A model generated the notes under the pieces. That model did not search any database, was not told the DNA's origin, and worked only from the letters and a program-made list of their open reading frames with translations. A stretch of 64,000 nt of DNA. It comes from Streptosporangiaceae bacterium. Lineage in GTDB: Bacteria; Actinomycetota; Actinomycetes; Streptosporangiales; Streptosporangiaceae. Made by a program: the position numbers and the translations under genes. This document shows, one piece after another, positions 24,673-31,775 of this stretch (position 1 is the first letter of the stretch; every line of letters starts with the position of its first letter). Location: NCBI GenBank assembly GCA_019239975.1, contig JAFAZE010000143.1, forward strand, positions 1-64,000. The letters are read 5' to 3'.

Positions 24673-25335
24673 TCAGCGCCTGGCGCGCGCCTGCACCAGC
24701 CCGGACTCATAGGCGAGTACCACGGCCTGCACCCGGTCCCGCAGCCCCAGCTTGGCGAGGATCCGCCCGACGTGGGTCTTGACGGTGGCCTCGGAGACGA
24801 AGAGCCGCTGTGCGATCTCCGCGTTGGACAGGCCGCCGGCCACCTGGATCAGTACCTCCCGCTCGCGTTCGGTCAGCCCGGCGAGCTCCGCCGGCGCGGC
24901 GCCGTCCGCGGGAAGCAGCGGCACGAACTGGTCGATCAGCCGCCTTGTGGTCGACGGCGCGACCACCGAGTCACCTGAGTACACGCTGCGGATCGCGAAC
25001 AGCAGCTCCTGCGGCGGCACATCCTTCAGCAGGAAGCCGCTCGCGCCGGCCTTCAGCGCGGCGAACGCGTACTCGTCGAGATCGAACGTGGTGAGCATCA
25101 GCACCCGGGGAAGCGGGCCCGCGCCGCAGATGCGGCGCGTCGCCTCAACGCCGTCCAGTCGCGGCATCCGTACGTCCATCACCATCACGTCCGCCCTCTG
25201 CTCCCTGGCGAGCGCGACCGCGGCGCCCCCGTCGGCCGCCTCACCGACCACCGTCATGTCGGGCTGTGAGTCAAGCACCATGCGGAACCCGGCCCGCACC
25301 AGCTCTTGATCGTCGACAAGGGCCACCCGGATCAC
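24673..25335 (-). CDS. NarL/LuxR-type response regulator
   Basis: The 220-residue protein has an N-terminal receiver domain (RVALVDDQELVRAGF; phosphoacceptor Asp in VMVMDVRMP, Thr in LMLTTFD, Lys in FLLKDV). A C-terminal LuxR helix-turn-helix follows (LTEREREVLIQVAGGLSNAEIAQRL, then VSEATVKTHVGRILAKL). GTG 25333-25335 has GGGGTGGA upstream. It follows the sensor kinase gene on the same strand after an 85-base gap and is its partner. The regulon is unknown; the neighbours on either side (sugar transporter, peptidase E) are possible but unproven targets. Confidence 0.95.
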   Translation of the reverse strand: MIRVALVDDQELVRAGFRMVLDSQPDMTVVGEAADGGAAVALAREQRADVMVMDVRMPRLDGVEATRRICGAGPLPRVLMLTTFDLDEYAFAALKAGASGFLLKDVPPQELLFAIRSVYSGDSVVAPSTTRRLIDQFVPLLPADGAAPAELAGLTEREREVLIQVAGGLSNAEIAQRLFVSEATVKTHVGRILAKLGLRDRVQAVVLAYESGLVQARARR

Positions 25336-25420
25336 TGTCCACCCCTAAAGCTAGATACCGATGTCACATCGACCGCATGAGAACAACGGCGATGTGGCAC
25401 CGGGCTGTTATCCGGCTCGC

Positions 25421-26611
25421 TCATGCGGCTCCCTGCGTGCCGGCCGCGGCCGGCAGTTTCACGGTCACCTGGTAGCCGCCCCCCGGCCGCGGTTCTGACC
25501 GCACCGTGCCGCCGTAGATCTCCACGCGTTCGCGCATTCCGGCCAGCCCGTGGCCTGCGCCGTCCGAGACCGCCGAGCTGCCGCGCCCGTCGTCGGTCAC
25601 CTTGATCAGCAGGCCGTCTTCGCAGAACCGCAGCGTCACCCCCGCCGCGACGCCCGGGCCGCCGTGCTTGCGGGTGTTCGTCAGCGACTCCTGCACCACC
25701 CGGTAGGCCGCGAGCGCCACGCCGGGAGGCAGCGGCCGCGGCACCCCCTCGACCGTGAACGACACCGGAAGCCCGGCCGCGCGGCTTTGCGCGAGCAGGC
25801 CGGTGAGCTGGTCCATCCCGGGCTGCGGGGCCAGCTGCGCCGGGTCGTCGTCCGCGGTGCGCAGCACGCCGAGCAGGCTCCGCATCTCGGCGAGCGCCTG
25901 GCGGCCGGTGCGGGATATCGCGGTCAGCGCCTCCCGCGCCCGCTGCGGCGACCTGTCGAGAGTGAAGGCGGCTCCGTCCGCCTGCACGACCATGACGCTG
26001 ACGTTGTGCGCGACGACGTCGTGCAGCTCGCGCGCGATCCTGGCCCGCTCAGCCGCCGCCGCGACCTGGGCCTGCGCGTCCCGCTCACGCTCGGCCCGTT
26101 CGGCCCGCTCCTCGAGTGCCCGGTAGAAGCCGCGCCGCCAGCGCATGGAGTCGCCGAGCAGCCAGGAAAGCAGCACAGGGCCGCCGAGGAAGGCCGCGAC
26201 GGCGCCGAGCGTGAACCAGTTGTGGAACACCCTCTCCGGCGCCCATCGCATGAGGGCCACAACCGCGCCAACCAGACAGACGATCAGTCCCGGCACCGAT
26301 GTCCTGCGTGGCCGGTAGGCGGCGAGCGTGTACAGCATGACGAGCATCGACACGTCGGAGCCGACCGGCTTCGGCAGCATCGCGACCTGGAGCGCGCCCG
26401 CCACCACCACCGCGATGAACGCTCCCACGGGGTACTTGCGGCGGAACGTCACCGGGATGATCACGGCGAGGCCGAGCGGCACGGCCGTCACCACGCGGAG
26501 GTGAGAGTGCCCGCCCACCAGGCTCAGGCCAAAGCTTGCCACGAACAGCGCGAGCAGGCCATCCACCAGCATCGGGTGACGGCGCAGCCAGGCGTAGAAC
26601 GCGAGCACGCG
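25421..26611 (-). CDS. two-component sensor histidine kinase (HisKA_3 family)
   Basis: About four or five membrane segments occupy the first 150 residues (for example LVDGLLALFVASFGLSLVGG). They lead into a coiled-coil region rich in Glu/Arg (EERAERAERERDAQ) and the dimerisation/phosphotransfer helix with RIARELHDVVAHNVSVMV, whose His is the phosphoacceptor. A HATPase domain follows with RVVQESLTNTRKHGG and DDGRGS. The extracytoplasmic loops are short, so it may sense a membrane or intracellular signal. GTG 26609-26611 (LAFYAWLRRHP) is preferred; a TTG seven codons upstream at 26632 is possible, and neither has a strong ribosome site. The gene pairs with the response regulator downstream. Confidence 0.93.
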   Translation of the reverse strand, partial: RVLAFYAWLRRHPMLVDGLLALFVASFGLSLVGGHSHLRVVTAVPLGLAVIIPVTFRRKYPVGAFIAVVVAGALQVAMLPKPVGSDVSMLVMLYTLAAYRPRRTSVPGLIVCLVGAVVALMRWAPERVFHNWFTLGAVAAFLGGPVLLSWLLGDSMRWRRGFYRALEERAERAERERDAQAQVAAAAERARIARELHDVVAHNVSVMVVQADGAAFTLDRSPQRAREALTAISRTGRQALAEMRSLLGVLRTADDDPAQLAPQPGMDQLTGLLAQSRAAGLPVSFTVEGVPRPLPPGVALAAYRVVQESLTNTRKHGGPGVAAGVTLRFCEDGLLIKVTDDGRGSSAVSDGAGHGLAGMRERVEIYGGTVRSEPRPGGGYQVTVKLPAAAGTQGAA

Positions 26612-26662
26612 ACCAGCGTACGCGGGCGTCAACGTCAGGTCGTCACCCTGCGGGATGACCAG

Positions 26663-27397
26663 CTACTCCGTAGGGAGGACCCCAAGAAACCGTGTGTCCA
26701 GCGGAGTCTCGGACGCTCCGCCCTTGCCGTCGGGCTGGATCTGGTAGAGGCGTGCCCCCGGCCGGTCGGCGACTAGGTCTGTCAGCGTCTCGTCGGTGAA
26801 GTGCGCGGCGGCCCCGTCATCGCAGGCGATACCGCCGGGCAGCGAGCCCTCGGCGACCAGCTGCTGGTACAGCGGCCGCCGCCCGGGCTCGGAGTTGTAA
26901 TGCGGGCAGAAGCTTCCGGCGATCATGCCGAGGCCGCCGGTGTAGGGCCGTAGTTCTTCACCGAACGAATCGGTGGTTCCCCCCTCGAACCAGCAGATCC
27001 CGCCCGCGCTGGAGCCGGAAAGCACGATCCCCGCCTGCCACGCCTTCCGCAGAATCTCGTCGATGCGATGCACCCGCCAGACGGCGAGCATGTTGGCTAC
27101 GCTGCCGCCGCCGACGAAGATGACGTCCTGGGACAGCAGGAGGTCCTCCGGATTCCTCACGTTCGGCATCGGGAACAGCGCCAGATGCCTGACCTGGGCG
27201 GGGCTGTCTGCCAAGCGGTCGTATATCCGCAGTGTCGCCTGTGCGTCGTCGCCGGTCGCCGTGCTCAGCACACACAGCCGGGGCTGCGGTCGGCCCGTCA
27301 GTGACAGCGCGTAGCCGATTTGCAACGGAATACGGTGCCGTGGCATCAGCATGCCCCCGCCGACCGCGAGCACGTGCCGCCGTCCGTCTGCAGCCAT
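26663..27397 (-). CDS. pepE: peptidase E (S51 family)
   Basis: S51 enzymes are cytosolic serine peptidases; PepE cleaves Asp-Xaa dipeptides and relatives act on cyanophycin dipeptides. The 244-residue product shows HVLAVGGGMLMPRH at the start, VIFVGGGSVANMLAVWR, the nucleophile in IVLSGSSAGGICW and a His in FCPHYNSEPGRR. ATG 27395-27397 (AADGRRHVLAVGG) is preferred to a TTG 12 codons upstream. It is convergent with nothing; the sensor kinase start lies 51 bases downstream on the same strand, so read-through could link them. CobS ends 65 bases upstream of its start. Confidence 0.88.
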   Translation of the reverse strand: MAADGRRHVLAVGGGMLMPRHRIPLQIGYALSLTGRPQPRLCVLSTATGDDAQATLRIYDRLADSPAQVRHLALFPMPNVRNPEDLLLSQDVIFVGGGSVANMLAVWRVHRIDEILRKAWQAGIVLSGSSAGGICWFEGGTTDSFGEELRPYTGGLGMIAGSFCPHYNSEPGRRPLYQQLVAEGSLPGGIACDDGAAAHFTDETLTDLVADRPGARLYQIQPDGKGGASETPLDTRFLGVLPTE

Positions 27398-27462
27398 GCC
27401 GTGCACCGTAGCGCGCCTGGTGACACTCCGCAAACGGGGCCGTGGCGGGAGTCAGGGGAGTG

Positions 27463-28266
27463 TCACACGGTCCCCGCGGGGCCCATGGCGGCGACCAGGA
27501 GGCAGACGGTTGCGGCGATTTCGACGAGGGCGCCCAGCACGTCGCCGGTGATGCCGCCGAGGCGCCGCACGGCGTGCTCCTGAAGCGCAAGGGCCGCGGC
27601 CAGGCCGGCGGCCACCGCGGCCGGCAGCGTCCAGCCGAGCGCCCCGCCGTGCGCCCCGGTGGAGGTGAGCACCGCCGCGGTGGCGGCGGTCAGCGCGCCG
27701 GCGGTCAGTGTCCAGGCGGCCGCCGGCCGCACGGTTCCGGCGACCATGGCGCCAAGCCCGCCGGGCCGGGCGGCGGGAACCCCCTGGCGGCACGCCCAGG
27801 CCAGCGCCAGCCTGCCGGTGACCGCCGCGGCGATCAGCGCCGCCGCGCCCCGGGCGGCGCCCTGCGCCCCGGCATGGGCCACCGCCGCGACCTGTATCAG
27901 CACGGTGAGCACGAGCGTGACCACGCCGAACGGCCCGACGTCGCCACGGCGCATGATGTCGAGCGCCTGCGCCGCGGGCTGACCGCTGCCAAGACCGTCG
28001 GCGAGGTCCGCCAGCCCGTCCAGGTGCAGGCCCCGGGTGAGCGCGGCCAGCGTTGCGACCGCCAGCGCCGCCGACGTCAGCCGCCCCTCGCCCAGCGGCC
28101 CGGCGAGCAGGAGCACCGCGGCGGCGATGGCGCCGAGGCCCGCGCCGACTGCGGGCGCCCATAGGATCGCCGTCTCCGCGTCGCGCCGCCCCGGCGCCTC
28201 CGGTTCGTGTCTCACCGGGAACACGGTGAGCAGCGTCACCGACAGCCTCAGCCCATCCCAGCTCAT
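27463..28266 (-). CDS. cobS: adenosylcobinamide-GDP ribazoletransferase (cobalamin synthase)
   Basis: CobS joins the activated corrinoid to alpha-ribazole in the last steps of coenzyme B12 assembly, in the membrane. The product of about 267 residues has a short N-terminus (WDGLRLSVTLLTVFPVRH) and about seven hydrophobic helices. The family motif TRGLHLDGLADLADGLGSG supplies Mg-binding aspartates, and MRRGDVGPFG follows. ATG 28264-28266 with GGGGG upstream is chosen; an ATG seven codons earlier (28287) is possible. Other cob genes are not in this window. The 170-base gap to the divergent gene at 28440 shows no B12 riboswitch that I could recognise. Confidence 0.93.
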   Translation of the reverse strand: MSWDGLRLSVTLLTVFPVRHEPEAPGRRDAETAILWAPAVGAGLGAIAAAVLLLAGPLGEGRLTSAALAVATLAALTRGLHLDGLADLADGLGSGQPAAQALDIMRRGDVGPFGVVTLVLTVLIQVAAVAHAGAQGAARGAAALIAAAVTGRLALAWACRQGVPAARPGGLGAMVAGTVRPAAAWTLTAGALTAATAAVLTSTGAHGGALGWTLPAAVAAGLAAALALQEHAVRRLGGITGDVLGALVEIAATVCLLVAAMGPAGTV

Positions 28267-28439
28267 GGCCCCCAACCCTAAGGGCACGTCGCCGGGGCGG
28301 CAGAAAGGCCTTCCGCAGCGTCGCGACGGAGACGTACTATCTCAATGGGACGCGGCATGCGATGGGCTTGACCCGGCGTGCGACCGCGTGGAGTGGCCAG
28401 CGATGGCGGGCAGCGCGACGATGCGACAGGGTGGCGAGC

Positions 28440-28907
28440 GTGGCTGAGTGGTGGTCCATCGAGGTATTCCACGGCGAGAAATTGCCGGCGAGCCGGTGGC
28501 GGGACTCCTATGAGGACGCCCTGACCGAGGCGGCCGTGACGAACGGCGCCGTGTACTGGGAGTGGCACGAGCACTCCTACGGGGTGGTGTTCGAGGTCTG
28601 CTTCCCCGAGGAAGAGCAATGGGAGGCTTTCCGTGCCCTCCCGGCGGTGCGCACGGCCCTGGACGGGGTGCCGGACCCGGTCAACGGGCTTCTCGTGTAC
28701 CGCGGCAGGGGCGGCGGAGCCGGCGCCACCAAGCCGCGCAAGCCGAAGCCGGCGCCGAGCGCCGCCGCCCTCGAGCTTGACGAGGCCGCCGAGGAGCGGC
28801 GCATCGACCTGCGCGAGGCCCTTCCCGCCGGGCCGGAGTACACCCAGCGGGTGCGGGTCACGCCGGGCAGGCACGGCGCCGCCGCTCCGGCCGCGTGGCG
28901 GGATTAG
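28440..28907 (+). CDS. conserved hypothetical protein, 155 aa
   Basis: The N-terminal 95 residues (AEWWSIEVFHGEKLPASRW, then EDALTEAAVTNGAVYWEWHEHSYGVVFEV and PDPVNGLLVYRGRGG) look like a small alpha/beta domain that I recall from many actinobacteria. It has no assigned function. A Lys/Pro/Ala hinge and a charged helix (EAAEERRIDLREALP) follow. GTG 28440 has AGGGTGG six bases upstream; another GTG nine bases earlier is possible. It is divergent from cobS and followed by the DUF5998 gene on the same strand after 63 bases. Confidence 0.8.
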   Translation: MAEWWSIEVFHGEKLPASRWRDSYEDALTEAAVTNGAVYWEWHEHSYGVVFEVCFPEEEQWEAFRALPAVRTALDGVPDPVNGLLVYRGRGGGAGATKPRKPKPAPSAAALELDEAAEERRIDLREALPAGPEYTQRVRVTPGRHGAAAPAAWRD

Positions 28908-28970
28908 CCACGACGCTCTCTTTGTGCCGCCGGGGGTGTAGCACCCACTCCGACGGTGCAGGATGGGGGC

Positions 28971-29561
28971 ATGAGGGAAACGCGAGTCATGACCGACGGC
29001 CTGCGGAACGCAATCGAGCGCAGCGGCTACTATCCGGGCCTGATCGCCGACGCGGTCTCCTCGGCGCTCGGCTCGGAGGCGGTCACCGCTTTCGTCGTCC
29101 ACCATGACGCGATATTCGACCCCGGCATGGAAGTCCGCAGGCACATGACCGTGCTGGCGCTGACGCCGACGCGGCTGGTGTACTCGCACACCGACGAGCA
29201 TCCCGCCGACGACCCGGACAGCCGCCCGAGGGCGGAGACGAGCACGGAGGCGATCCGCTTCTCGCGGGTCTCCTCGGTCTCGCTCACCCGCGTGGTGCCG
29301 GACCCGGCGTCCTACGTTCCCGGCGTGACAATGCCGTCCGAGGTCATCATGACCATCGGCTGGAACGTGCTGTCGCACGTGGAACTGGAGCCAGCGCACT
29401 GCGGCGACGAAAGCTGCGAGGCCGACCACGGCTACATCGGAACGATCACGGCGGATGACCTCATCCTGCGGGTGAGCGAGGCCGCGGACGGCGAGGATGC
29501 CGTCCGCCAGGTGCTCTCCTTCGCCGCGGCGCTCTCCGACGCCACCGCCGCGCCCCGCTGA
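28971..29561 (+). CDS. DUF5998 family protein
   Basis: The 196-residue product starts with a conserved TDGLRNAIERSGYYPGLIADAV helix. It continues with AFVVHHDAIFDPGMEVRRHMTVL, LVYSHTDEHPADD and a C-terminal part with a Cys/His-bearing loop (HCGDESCEADHGY), matching the actinobacteria-specific DUF5998 family. No catalytic role is known; the mixed beta fold suggests a soluble cytosolic protein. ATG 28971 is used; ATG 28989 has a better-placed GAGGGA and would remove six residues. It lies upstream of the phosphodiesterase-type gene with a 75-base gap, and the two are probably co-transcribed. Confidence 0.82.
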   Translation: MRETRVMTDGLRNAIERSGYYPGLIADAVSSALGSEAVTAFVVHHDAIFDPGMEVRRHMTVLALTPTRLVYSHTDEHPADDPDSRPRAETSTEAIRFSRVSSVSLTRVVPDPASYVPGVTMPSEVIMTIGWNVLSHVELEPAHCGDESCEADHGYIGTITADDLILRVSEAADGEDAVRQVLSFAAALSDATAAPR

Positions 29562-29636
29562 GCCGCTGACCCCCAGCGGGTGGCATGATGTTCCGGCAGG
29601 CGAGCAGTGGCACCCACGAGCAGCAGACGAGGACGT

Positions 29637-30803
29637 ATGGCGCGCGAGCCGAGAACCCAGCCGATCGTACCGTCCTATGGCGCGGGGACTCTCGCCGATC
29701 TTTCGGCGTCCATCGTCGCCTCGCTGTCCGGCGACGGCCGTAACGTTCTGGGCCTGCCGCCCGCGAAGCGCACATGCCTGCTGATCGTGGACGGCCTCGG
29801 CTGGGAGCTGCTCCGCGACCATCCGGCGGCCGCGCCGTTCCTGTCCGAGCTTTCGCTGAACTCGAGGCCGCTGACGTGTGGCTTTCCGTCGACAACGGTG
29901 ACGAGCCTGGCATCACTCGGCACCGGGCGGCCGCCGGGCGAGCACGGCCTGCTCGGCTACCAGGTCATGGTTCCCGGCGAGAACAAGCTGCTCAACGGGC
30001 TGAGCTGGGACGCCACGGTCGACCCGCGCCGCTGGCAGCCGCATCCGACGATCTACGAGCAGGCCGCCGCTGCCGGGATCATGGCATCCCACGTCGCGCA
30101 GCGCTCGTTCCGCGGCACCGGCCTGACCACCGCCGTCATGCGCGGCGCTGGGTACCGGCCGGCGAGCGCGATGGGACCGGTCGCAGCGCAGGCGGTGGCG
30201 GCCCTCGAGGATTCCGAACGGGCGCTGGTCACTGCCTACCACGGTGACCTCGACGGAGCCGGGCATGAGTTCGGCACGAGTTCCGAGGCCTGGTACTACC
30301 AGCTCGCCCACGTGGACAAGCTGGCGGAGCAGATCGCCGCCGCGCTGCCCATGGGAGCCGTCCTGTACATAACGGCCGACCACGGGATGGTGAACGTCGG
30401 TGCCGAGGACAGGGTGGACGTGGACGAGATGCCCGTGCTGCGCGACGGCGTCGCGCTGCTGGGCGGCGAGCCCCGGGCCCGGCACGTGTACGCCAGGGCC
30501 GGGGCAGCGGCCGACGTGCTCTCCACCTGGCGTGAGGTGCTCGGCGACCGCGCCTGGGTGCTGTCCCGCGACGAGGCGATCAAGGACGGCTGGTTCGGGC
30601 CGGTGGATCCAGCGATGGCGCCCCGCATCGGCGACGTCGTCGCGGCGGCGGCCGGCACCTTCGGCATCGTCGCGTCACAGGCGGAGCCCAAGGAGAGCGC
30701 GCTGTTCGGCATGCACGGATCGCTGACCGCTTCCGAGCAGCTCGTCCCGCTCCTCGGCTTCAACGTGCCCTTAAGACAGGCGTCCCGGCTCAGCCCGCTT
30801 TGA
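29637..30803 (+). CDS. alkaline phosphatase superfamily protein (type I phosphodiesterase / nucleotide pyrophosphatase)
   Basis: PF01663-type enzymes hydrolyse phosphodiester or phosphoanhydride bonds with two metals. The 388-residue protein shows CLLIVDGLGWELL (first metal Asp) and FPSTTVTSLASLGTGRPPGEHGLLGY (nucleophilic Thr). The remaining metal ligands lie in HGDLDGAGHEFG and ITADHGM. There is no signal peptide, so it probably acts in the cytosol on a small nucleotide or sugar phosphate. ATG 29637 has GAGGA five bases upstream. Its 3' end overlaps the convergent STAS gene by 14 bases. Confidence 0.9.
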   Translation: MAREPRTQPIVPSYGAGTLADLSASIVASLSGDGRNVLGLPPAKRTCLLIVDGLGWELLRDHPAAAPFLSELSLNSRPLTCGFPSTTVTSLASLGTGRPPGEHGLLGYQVMVPGENKLLNGLSWDATVDPRRWQPHPTIYEQAAAAGIMASHVAQRSFRGTGLTTAVMRGAGYRPASAMGPVAAQAVAALEDSERALVTAYHGDLDGAGHEFGTSSEAWYYQLAHVDKLAEQIAAALPMGAVLYITADHGMVNVGAEDRVDVDEMPVLRDGVALLGGEPRARHVYARAGAAADVLSTWREVLGDRAWVLSRDEAIKDGWFGPVDPAMAPRIGDVVAAAAGTFGIVASQAEPKESALFGMHGSLTASEQLVPLLGFNVPLRQASRLSPL

Positions 30804-31182
30804 GCTCGGCGGGCCCCGAGCCGTTCAGCTCCTGGTCGAGGACCGCCGGCGCCTGCGCGGGCACCACATCCGGCGCCGGCAGCCCAAGGTCGTCCTGCGT
30901 GTGGGTCAGCTCGGCGAGCCGCCGGATCGCGGCGGACGCCGCGACCAGGTGCACGCGGCGCTCTCGCGCCTCGCCCAGCCGCCTGATCGTGAACACGGCC
31001 CGCAGGCCGGCGCAGTCCATGAACGTCACGCCGGACAGGTCCAGCAGGAGCGGCGCGCCATGCATCCGCATGATCTGCAGCAGCAGTTCCTCGAAGACAG
31101 CGGCGGACCCGCCGTCGATGTCACCGCTGATCCCCACGATGGTCCCGCCGTGACCCGGCCGGACACACGTTGTCAAGCCCAT
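30790..31182 (-). CDS. STAS domain protein (anti-sigma factor antagonist type)
   Basis: The 130-residue protein contains one STAS domain. It shows a beta strand TIVGISGDIDGGSAAVFEEL, then LLLDLSGVTFMDCAGLRAVF with the phosphorylatable-site position (the usual D-S-x-G reads D-C-A-G, so the Ser is replaced by Cys) and the following helix. The C-terminal 30 residues are Pro/Ala-rich. ATG 31180-31182 has GGGAGGTG six bases upstream and is clearly better than the longer frame starting at 31317. Without the Ser, switching by a kinase would differ from classical SpoIIAA/RsbV. No anti-sigma or sigma-B gene is adjacent. It overlaps the phosphodiesterase gene at the 3' end. Confidence 0.85.
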   Translation of the reverse strand: MGLTTCVRPGHGGTIVGISGDIDGGSAAVFEELLLQIMRMHGAPLLLDLSGVTFMDCAGLRAVFTIRRLGEARERRVHLVAASAAIRRLAELTHTQDDLGLPAPDVVPAQAPAVLDQELNGSGPAELKAG

Positions 31183-31775
31183 TGACGCACCTCCCTCGCA
31201 CGAAGCTTGCGCACACGCTCGACCCTTTCCTGCGCAAACGTCGCCCGCATCCCTTGGATGAGTAGTCCCTAGCAGGGGATGTGCCTGAGCGGTACCAGCG
31301 ACGCCACTGGATAACACCCGTATCGTTTAGAAAAATTTACCTCTATATAACCGGCGGCATCTATTGCACCGGCAGCACCGGCAGCACCGGAAAGCTGTGA
31401 AATTCTTCTTGACTGCCTAGCTGAATGGGGGATGTGGTGGCTGGTCAGGCGGGCGAGGCTGCTGGCATGAGGGGGTCACCGGGCGCGGCGGCCCGGTGGT
31501 CAGGGCCGATCGGTTCAGGACGTGAGTCCGTACGCGGCGAGCCCCTGCCGCATCTCGCCTCCGGGAAGGGCTCGCCACCGGTTAAGGGTGGCTCGTACCT
31601 CTTTGGCGAGCGCTGCGCCGAATGCCCGGTCTTGCCATATGACCAGCTTGAATGTTTGTATGTATCCCCCGGCAAGCAGGGAAAACACACGACGTGCGCC
31701 AGCCCAGGCGTGTGCCCCACACTCAGCGCGCCACATTCCGGGTGGGAGCGATGACCGCAGATCGGGGGTGAAGGC
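31183..31775. other. regulatory gap with a coding-like minus-strand remnant
   Basis: An AT-rich island (31321-31365) interrupts otherwise GC-rich DNA and may hold promoters. Three GGCAGCACC-type units follow at about 31369-31393. On the minus strand from 31736 to the stop at 31515 an open frame ends in AFGAALAKEVRATLNRW, then RALPGGEMRQGLAAYGLTS, which reads like a real protein. It lacks a ribosome site and a recognised family. A CATCC-CTT-GGATG palindrome is near 31249. Confidence 0.35.

Noticed and set aside
27461-27487. TGTCACA upstream of CATG as a further ECF41 promoter
   Set aside because: After 16 bases the sequence is CATG rather than CGTC, and it lies at the 3' end of cobS on the wrong strand for any gene.
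28267-28439. Cobalamin riboswitch upstream of cobS
   Set aside because: I looked for the B12-box pattern on the minus strand upstream of cobS and did not find it.
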